Shown here piece after piece: positions 58,756 through 64,000 of a stretch of DNA of 64,000 bases. The translations under genes were made by a program, and so were the position numbers. This DNA is from Actinomadura macra NBRC 14102 (GTDB lineage Bacteria > Actinomycetota > Actinomycetes > Streptosporangiales > Streptosporangiaceae). Where the stretch lies: positions 372,001 through 436,000 of the forward strand of contig NZ_BCQT01000004.1 in assembly GCF_001552215.1 (NCBI RefSeq). Reading direction: 5' to 3'. Under the pieces are notes generated by a model. That model did not search any database and had not been told where the DNA came from. It saw only the letters and a list, made by a program, of their open reading frames with translations. The first letter of the stretch is position 1. The number at the start of each line of letters is the position of its first letter.

Positions 58756-59646
58756 TCAGGGGGATGTGACGACCTCGCCGTCACGGATCTCGCCACGCCA
58801 GCCCTCGATCTCCGCGGGCCGCGTCAGCGAACGCGTCATCACGTGACGGCGGAAGTGCTTGAGCTCCAGCCGGACGCGGCGTCCCTGCGCCCGCCACAGG
58901 TTGCCGGTCTTCTCGAACAGGCCGCGGGGGCGGTATTCGAGGACGAGCAGGACGCGCGTCAGGTTCGGGGCGAGTTCGTGGAAGCTGACCGTGCCGTCCA
59001 CCCGGCCCTTGCTGGCCTTGGACCGCCACACGATGTGCCGGTCGGGCAGCTGCTCGATGATGCTCGACTGCCACGTCCGGCTGGACCAGAAGATCTTCGC
59101 CTTCCAGTTCAGCTTCTCGTCGGACGCCTGGTCGACGCTCACGACCTTCTTCATGAAGGACGGGTAGTCCTGGAAGCGCGTCCACTGGTCGTAGACGAGA
59201 CGCCGCGGGGCACCCACGTCGATCTGCTCCACGATGGTGGTGAGCTTGCCCGGCCGTCCGCGCCCGAAGAGGCGGGAGAGGGTCTCCTTCAATGCCGCCC
59301 ATCCCGCGCTGAGCAGTGCGCGGCCCGGGGATTTGCCGTCGTTCAGGGCGCGTGCTCCTGCCAGGGCCGCTTTGGCGAGGGGACCGGCGTGCTCCGCCTC
59401 GGCGGCCAGCCGATGGACCGTCCGCCCCAGCTTCCGCTCGTACCGGGCGATGATCCTGCCGGTCAGCCGGCGGCCGGCGCGCCGGGTCGCGCGCGCCGCC
59501 GCGTAGCCGCCCGCCCCGACCGCGGCGCCCGCCACGGTGCCCGCCGCAGCGCCCACCGCGGTGCCCGCCGCCGTGCGCCTGCCAGCGGTGCGCCTCGCCA
59601 TGGCGCGCTTCGCCGAGCGCGCCGCCGCGCCCGTCCGCAAGTTCAT
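58756..59646 (-). CDS. SRPBCC (START-like) protein, second copy
   Basis: 296 residues. Ala/Gly/Arg-rich N-terminal part with a glycine-zipper-like stretch (AGTAVGAAAGTVAGAAVGAGGY), which may associate with membranes, then the same SRPBCC domain (IDVGAPRRLVYDQWTRFQDY, KAKIFWSSRTWQSSIIEQLPD). The two domains are close to identical in long runs, so the pair arose by tandem duplication with different N- and C-terminal extensions. ATG 59646 chosen; GAGGTGACAAGG upstream. Confidence 0.85.
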   Translation of the reverse strand: MNLRTGAAARSAKRAMARRTAGRRTAAGTAVGAAAGTVAGAAVGAGGYAAARATRRAGRRLTGRIIARYERKLGRTVHRLAAEAEHAGPLAKAALAGARALNDGKSPGRALLSAGWAALKETLSRLFGRGRPGKLTTIVEQIDVGAPRRLVYDQWTRFQDYPSFMKKVVSVDQASDEKLNWKAKIFWSSRTWQSSIIEQLPDRHIVWRSKASKGRVDGTVSFHELAPNLTRVLLVLEYRPRGLFEKTGNLWRAQGRRVRLELKHFRRHVMTRSLTRPAEIEGWRGEIRDGEVVTSP

Positions 59647-60258
59647 GCCCTTGTCACCTCGTCGCCCGCCGTTCACGGGTGCTCTGTTCGTCCGCCGTCT
59701 TCTGTCCTATGCGCCCCGGTGGGGGCACGGCAGCCGGGTTACCCGTACAAAGAGGGGCAAAACAGCCGCCAGGCCAGGGGCGGGACGATGACCGCATCGG
59801 GTCACGACGGCGGACCCGCCCGCGCTGTCGCGACACCGCGCTTCAGGCCGGTGCACAAATACGCTCAGAGTGAACACATGGACACTCCTGGCATCCCGAC
59901 CAGACCACCCCAGCGTGCACACCGGACCAGAACGCCGCAGTTCCGGCGCCCGGTAACAGTTAAGACTCTTGCGTAATAGACCTCTTGAACTGGTACGGAC
60001 CAGCTTTTATCTTCAGGGCCAACGCGCGTTTGTGCTCAGAGAGCATTCATACCGCGCACAAATCGTCATGCGCGGAAGGGGGAACGCCGAGCGGAACCCG
60101 AGACCGCTCGGAAACGGACCCAGAGCACACGACACCGCCAAAGGGCCGGGAGGGGACAGATCCCGGCCGCCTCCGGGGGGTTGGCGGAGCCAGTGGACCG
60201 AAGTCGGCATGGACGCGCCCATGCGTCCGAAAAAGTAAGCCGGAGAAGGCGGGGACAG
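59647..60258. other. Long upstream region of the sugar importer operon
   Basis: About 610 bases without a supported gene. 59940-60070 is AT-richer and holds a good promoter with a DasR-like palindrome (59985-60013). From the predicted start site near 60020 to the first ATG at 60259 the leader would be about 240 nt, long enough for regulatory RNA structure, though I recognise no riboswitch. Confidence 0.45.
59985..60013 (+). promoter_or_regulatory. Promoter with DasR-like operator for the sugar ABC operon
   Basis: TTGAAC (59985-59990), 17 nt, TATCTT (60008-60013) form a sigma-70-like promoter. Between them CTGGTACGGACCAG (59990-60003) is a perfect 5-4-5 palindrome matching the arms of the DasR site in Streptomyces (ACTGGTCTAGACCAGT). 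Confidence 0.6.
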
Positions 60259-61509
60259 ATGAAACGGCACCTCACGGTGGCCATCGCCACGGGCCTGACG
60301 GTGGCCCTCGGTGTCAGCGGATGCGGGAAGGGCAGCTCGTCGGACGACGGCGGCTCCGACGGCAAGACCATCAAGTTCGTCGCGGCGATCTACGACGACA
60401 ACACCAAGCCCTATTGGGACGCGCTCATCAAGGACTTCGAGGCCAAGAACTCCGGCTACAAGGTGCAGCTGGAGATGGTCGACTGGACCCAGATGGACGC
60501 CAAGGTGAAGACCTACATCCAGACGAAACAGGCGCCCGACATTCTCAACTACAACGCCTTCTCCGACTTCGCGCGGGACGGCCTCATCTACAAGGCCTCC
60601 GATGTCGTGTCGCCGACCACGCTGAGCGACTTCACGCCGACATTCGTCGAACAGGCCAAGTACAACGGCGAACAGTACGGCCTTCCGTTCATCTCCAGCG
60701 CGCGGCTCCTCTTCTACAACAAGGACCTCTTCGCGAAGGCGAAAATCGCTGACGCGCCGAAGACCTGGGACGAGGTCAAAGCGGACGCCGAGAAGATCAA
60801 GAAGGCCGGCGCCACCGGCTACGGGCTGCCGCTCGGCCCCGAGGAATCGCAGGCGGAGTTCTACTCCTGGGCGATGAACAACGGCGGCGGCTGGGTCGAC
60901 GCGTCCGGCAAGTGGGCCATCAACCAGCCCGCCAACGTCGACACCCTGACCTTCCTCAAGGGCCTCACCAAGTCCGGCCTGACCCAGCCGAACCCGGAGA
61001 CCACCGACCGCAAGACGGTGTTCAACCAGTTCGCGCAGGGCAAGGTCGGCATGGCGATCGGCGGCCCGTTCACCAAGGCCGGCTTCATCGACCCCGTCAA
61101 CAAGAGCCTGAACTTCGGTGTCGCGCCGCTGCCGAGCAAGAGCGGCTCGGAGCACAACACGCTCGGCGTCATGGACGTCCTCGCCGCGTTCAAGAAGAGC
61201 GACGGCAAGAACAAGGACGCCATCAAGAAGTTCCTCGACTTCTTCTACCAGAAGGAGAACACCTCCCGGTTCCTCAGCAAGGAGGGCTTCCTCCCGGTGA
61301 CGAAGTCGGCGGGTGACGCGCTCAGCTCCGACCCGTACATGAAGCAGTTCGTGGACGCGCTGCCCACCTCGAAGTTCGCCCCGACCAGCAACCCGGCGTG
61401 GTCGGCGGTCGCGGGCGCGGTCAAGCAGGACCTCGGTACCTCGGTGGCGAACAAGGACCCGAAGAAGGTCCTGGACGGCATCCAGAAGACGGCCGAGAAG
61501 AGCGGCTGA
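60259..61509 (+). CDS. Sugar ABC transporter substrate-binding lipoprotein
   Basis: 416 residues. Lipobox LGVSGC, then the CUT1-type binding fold (IKFVAAIYDDNTKPYWDALIKDFEAKNSGYKV; DILNYNAFSDFARDGLIY; GLPFISSARLLFYNKDLF). Substrate cannot be read from sequence; the neighbouring ROK kinase and DasR-like site point to N-acetylglucosamine or chitobiose. ATG 60259 is preferred over an earlier in-frame start by the signal peptide. Confidence 0.92.
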   Translation: MKRHLTVAIATGLTVALGVSGCGKGSSSDDGGSDGKTIKFVAAIYDDNTKPYWDALIKDFEAKNSGYKVQLEMVDWTQMDAKVKTYIQTKQAPDILNYNAFSDFARDGLIYKASDVVSPTTLSDFTPTFVEQAKYNGEQYGLPFISSARLLFYNKDLFAKAKIADAPKTWDEVKADAEKIKKAGATGYGLPLGPEESQAEFYSWAMNNGGGWVDASGKWAINQPANVDTLTFLKGLTKSGLTQPNPETTDRKTVFNQFAQGKVGMAIGGPFTKAGFIDPVNKSLNFGVAPLPSKSGSEHNTLGVMDVLAAFKKSDGKNKDAIKKFLDFFYQKENTSRFLSKEGFLPVTKSAGDALSSDPYMKQFVDALPTSKFAPTSNPAWSAVAGAVKQDLGTSVANKDPKKVLDGIQKTAEKSG

Positions 61510-62457
61510 GTGCAGGACGTGAAACTCCGGGAGCGGGACCCCGTCGCCTCGGCGCGGGTGTCCCGCCCCTCCGCACTCCGGCGGACCGGGCGGGCCCTGA
61601 CCCCGCTGCTGTGGCTCGGCCCGTCCCTCGCCCTCATCATCGTCGTCGTCCTGTGGCCCGTCTTCGAGATGGTCCGCACGTCGCTGCTGAAGATCAGCTC
61701 GTCGGGCGTCACGCTCGGCGGCAACGGCACCACCAACTACTCCGACCTGTTCGACGAGGACGACCTGATCCCCGTCGTGCTGCGGACGCTCGGCTGGGTC
61801 GCCGGCGTCGTGGTCATCACGATGGTGCTGTCGCTGGCGATCGGGCAGCTGCTGAACGCCCGCTTCCCGGGGCGGCGCATCGTCCGCTGGACGGTGATCG
61901 TCCCGTGGGCCGCGTCCGTGCTGATGACGTCGCTGATCTGGAAGTGGATGCTGGACAACTACTCCGGCCTGGTCAACCGGGTGCTGCTCGACCTGCACCT
62001 GATCGACAAGCCGGTGAACTGGCTGGCCCACCCCTGGCAGGCGATGCTGTGGATGATGTGGGTCGCGGTGTTCGTGTCGCTGCCGTTCGCGTCCTTCGTG
62101 ATCCTCGCCGGGCTCCAGACGATCCCGGACGACGTCTACGAGGCGGCCCGCGTCGACGGCGCGGGACCGCTGCGCATGTACTTCGGCATCACGCTGCCGC
62201 TGCTGCGGCCCGCGATCCTGATCGCCTCCATCATCAACGTGATCAACGTCTTCAACAGCTTCCCGATCATCTGGGCGATGACCGGGGGCGGCCCCGGGCA
62301 CGCCACCGACACCACCACCACCTTCATGTACAAGCTCGCCTTCTACGACCAGAACGTCGGCGAGTCCGCCGCGATGGCCGTGGTCAACTTCGTCCTCATC
62401 CTCGTCATGGTGCTGCTGTACCTGAAGGCTTCGCGCTGGCGGGAGGAGGTCCGATGA
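61510..62457 (+). CDS. Sugar ABC transporter permease 1 (MalF-like)
   Basis: 315 residues, six helices, with the EAA loop YEAARVDGAGPLRMYFGITLPLLRP. GTG start directly follows the binding-protein stop (TGAGTG). The two permeases share an ATPase encoded elsewhere (MsiK-type in actinomycetes), as no ATPase gene is in the operon up to the window edge. Confidence 0.93.
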   Translation: MQDVKLRERDPVASARVSRPSALRRTGRALTPLLWLGPSLALIIVVVLWPVFEMVRTSLLKISSSGVTLGGNGTTNYSDLFDEDDLIPVVLRTLGWVAGVVVITMVLSLAIGQLLNARFPGRRIVRWTVIVPWAASVLMTSLIWKWMLDNYSGLVNRVLLDLHLIDKPVNWLAHPWQAMLWMMWVAVFVSLPFASFVILAGLQTIPDDVYEAARVDGAGPLRMYFGITLPLLRPAILIASIINVINVFNSFPIIWAMTGGGPGHATDTTTTFMYKLAFYDQNVGESAAMAVVNFVLILVMVLLYLKASRWREEVR

Positions 62458-63323
62458 GCGCCACGGGCACGCCCCCCACTCCGTCCGGCAGGACCCGCCG
62501 TCCGATCAGGCTCCGCACGGTCCTGCTGACCGCGACGGGCTGGCTCGTCGCGATCGGCTTCCTCATGCCGTACGTCCAGATGGCGCTGACCGCCCTCAAG
62601 CCCGAGAAGGAACTGACCAGGTCCCCGGGCTCCTACCTGCCCGACCACTGGACCTGGTCGAACTTCGTGGACGTGTGGTCGGCGGCGCCCGTCTGGACGT
62701 ACCTGCGGGTCTCCCTCGTCGTCGCGGCGGCGGCCACCCTCCTCACGCTGGCATGCGCCATGCCCGCCGCCTACTACACCGCCCGCAACCGTTTCCGCGG
62801 GCGCGGCGCGTTCCTCCTGCTCGTCCTCATCACCCAGATGTTCGCGCCGACCGCCCTGGTCATCGGCATCTACCGGGAGATGGTCGCGCTCAACCTGACC
62901 GACACCCTCATCTCCCTCATCCTGGTGAACGCCGCGTTCAACCTGCCGTTCTGCATCTGGATCCTGCACGGCTACTTCTCCAGCATCCCCAAGGAACTGG
63001 AGGAGGCCGCGTTTCTGGACGGTGCCGGACGGCTCGGCGCGCTCACCCGCGTCACCTTGCCGATCTCCATGCCGGGCGTGGTCACCGCGATCGTCTACAC
63101 GTTCATCGCGGCGTGGAACGAGTACATCGTGGCCCTCACGGTCACCGCGTCCCCGGACCGTCGTCCCCTGACCGTCGCCATCCCGTCCTTCGTCACCCAG
63201 TACCAGGCGCACTGGCAGTACCTGTTCGCCACGTCCCTGATCGCGATCGTGCCCGTCGTGATCCTGTTCGTCTTCATCGAGCGCTACCTGATCGGCGGCC
63301 TGACCGCGGGCTCGGTCAAGTGA
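62454..63323 (+). CDS. Sugar ABC transporter permease 2 (MalG-like)
   Basis: 289 residues, six helices, with the EAA loop EEAAFLDGAGRLGALTRVTLPISMPGV. It starts by ATGA overlap with permease 1 and forms the second half of the channel. The C-terminus ends LIGGLTAGSVK, typical of MalG-like proteins. Confidence 0.93.
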   Translation: MSATGTPPTPSGRTRRPIRLRTVLLTATGWLVAIGFLMPYVQMALTALKPEKELTRSPGSYLPDHWTWSNFVDVWSAAPVWTYLRVSLVVAAAATLLTLACAMPAAYYTARNRFRGRGAFLLLVLITQMFAPTALVIGIYREMVALNLTDTLISLILVNAAFNLPFCIWILHGYFSSIPKELEEAAFLDGAGRLGALTRVTLPISMPGVVTAIVYTFIAAWNEYIVALTVTASPDRRPLTVAIPSFVTQYQAHWQYLFATSLIAIVPVVILFVFIERYLIGGLTAGSVK

Positions 63324-64000
63324 CCCTGATCGGCCTGGACGTGGGCGGCACGTCGATGAAGGCGGAACTCACCGTGGACCACCAGATCCTGGCGACCGAG
63401 TCATGCCCGACCGACCGCGGGGATCCGGTCGGCGGCATCCTCGACTTCGCCGCCCGCCTCGCCGCGCGCGCGGAGGAGCTGACCGGCTCCCCCGCCGCCG
63501 CGGCGGGCATCGTCCTGCCCGGCATCGTGGACGAGGCCGCCGGCACCGCCGTGCACTCCGCCAACCTCGGCTGGCGGGACGTCCCGATACGGCGCCTGGC
63601 CGCCGAACGCCTCGGTATCCCCGTGGCGATCGGCCACGATGTCCGCACCGGCGGCCTCGCCGAAGCCGAGTTGGGCGCCGGCCGTGCCGCGGGTGACTTC
63701 CTCTTCGTCGCCATCGGTACCGGTATCGCCGCGGCGCTCGTCCTGAACGGCGCCCCCTATCCCGGGACCTCCGGCTGGAGCGGCGAGATCGGCCACATCG
63801 TCGTTCGCCCGAAGGGCGAGCCCTGTGCCTGCGGGAACCGGGGATGCCTGGAGACCTACGCGTCCGCCGCGGCGATCACCCGGCGGCACGGCGCGGACCT
63901 TCCCGCCGAGGACGTCATCGCCCTGGCCGCCACCGGTGCCCCCCGCGCCGCCGCGGTCTGGAACGAGGCACTGGACTGCCTGGCCGACAGCCTCGCCTCC
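63320..64000 (+). CDS. ROK-family sugar kinase, cut by window edge
   Basis: First 227 residues, starting with GTG in a GTGA overlap with permease 2. N-terminal ATP loop LDVGGTSMKAEL, the second phosphate loop VAIGTGIAAALV, GEIGHIVV and the ROK zinc motif CACGNRGCLETYASAAAI. With the importer it should phosphorylate the incoming sugar; GlcNAc or glucosamine is a guess from the operator, glucose is an alternative. Confidence 0.9.
   Translation, partial: MTLIGLDVGGTSMKAELTVDHQILATESCPTDRGDPVGGILDFAARLAARAEELTGSPAAAAGIVLPGIVDEAAGTAVHSANLGWRDVPIRRLAAERLGIPVAIGHDVRTGGLAEAELGAGRAAGDFLFVAIGTGIAAALVLNGAPYPGTSGWSGEIGHIVVRPKGEPCACGNRGCLETYASAAAITRRHGADLPAEDVIALAATGAPRAAAVWNEALDCLADSLAS

Noticed and set aside
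57670..59646. Gas-vesicle cluster
   Set aside because: SRPBCC proteins can accompany gvp genes, but no GvpA-like or other gas-vesicle protein occurs in this window.

Overview
The window is about 64 kb of very GC-rich DNA with dense, often overlapping genes (ATGA and GTGA junctions), GTG and TTG starts, and families typical of filamentous actinomycetes: DUF5753 regulators, DUF574-type SAM methyltransferases, Tat-exported amidases and a large Arg/Gly-rich Rho. An Actinomadura-like member of the Thermomonosporaceae/Streptosporangiales is my best guess; this is inferred from gene families, not from a marker gene.

Layout. 1-9.2 kb is a conserved minus-strand housekeeping block: the start of a sensor kinase, rho, then (5' to 3') response regulator - nrtL - lysA - hom - thrC - thrB - rho, covering lysine, threonine and methionine branch enzymes and transcription termination. 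A tRNA-Arg(CCG) at 9.34 kb with its own terminator marks the edge of an accessory island (9.4-22 kb). The island holds a decayed IS701-type transposase, a frameshifted small gene, a three-gene helicase / DUF1156 methylase / DUF499 ATPase cluster resembling the Hma-type phage-defence systems, and an endonuclease VII-like gene.

22-33.2 kb is a stress and energy module. A complete V/A-type ATPase operon (H-C-I-K-F-E-A-B-D, minus strand) ends in a translationally coupled universal stress protein. Divergent from it are two tandem-domain universal stress proteins and a CBS-CBS-BON protein. GGGACCTT-type sites resembling the mycobacterial DosR box lie upstream of the ATPase operon, the second stress protein and the CBS-BON gene, at similar distances from the starts. 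This suggests one dormancy or hypoxia regulon.

33.4-39.3 kb carries a secreted trypsin-like protease, a DUF574 methyltransferase, a DUF5753 regulator, small unknown proteins, an orphan CheB C-terminal domain and a Tat-exported amidase. 39.7-47.1 kb is a ribose operon (rbsR-K-D-B-A-C) ending in a secreted nucleoside hydrolase, so extracellular nucleosides could feed the ribose importer. Its promoter overlaps a tandem palindromic operator.

47.2-57.5 kb holds a hydrolase, a second DUF574 protein, a receptor Ser/Thr kinase next to a class A beta-lactamase with a palindromic promoter, an orphan solute-binding lipoprotein, membrane proteins and a LuxR/HisKA_3 two-component pair. 57.7-59.6 kb has tandem SRPBCC paralogues. 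60.3 kb to the end is a sugar ABC importer plus ROK kinase, preceded by a promoter carrying a DasR-like palindrome, suggesting amino-sugar uptake.
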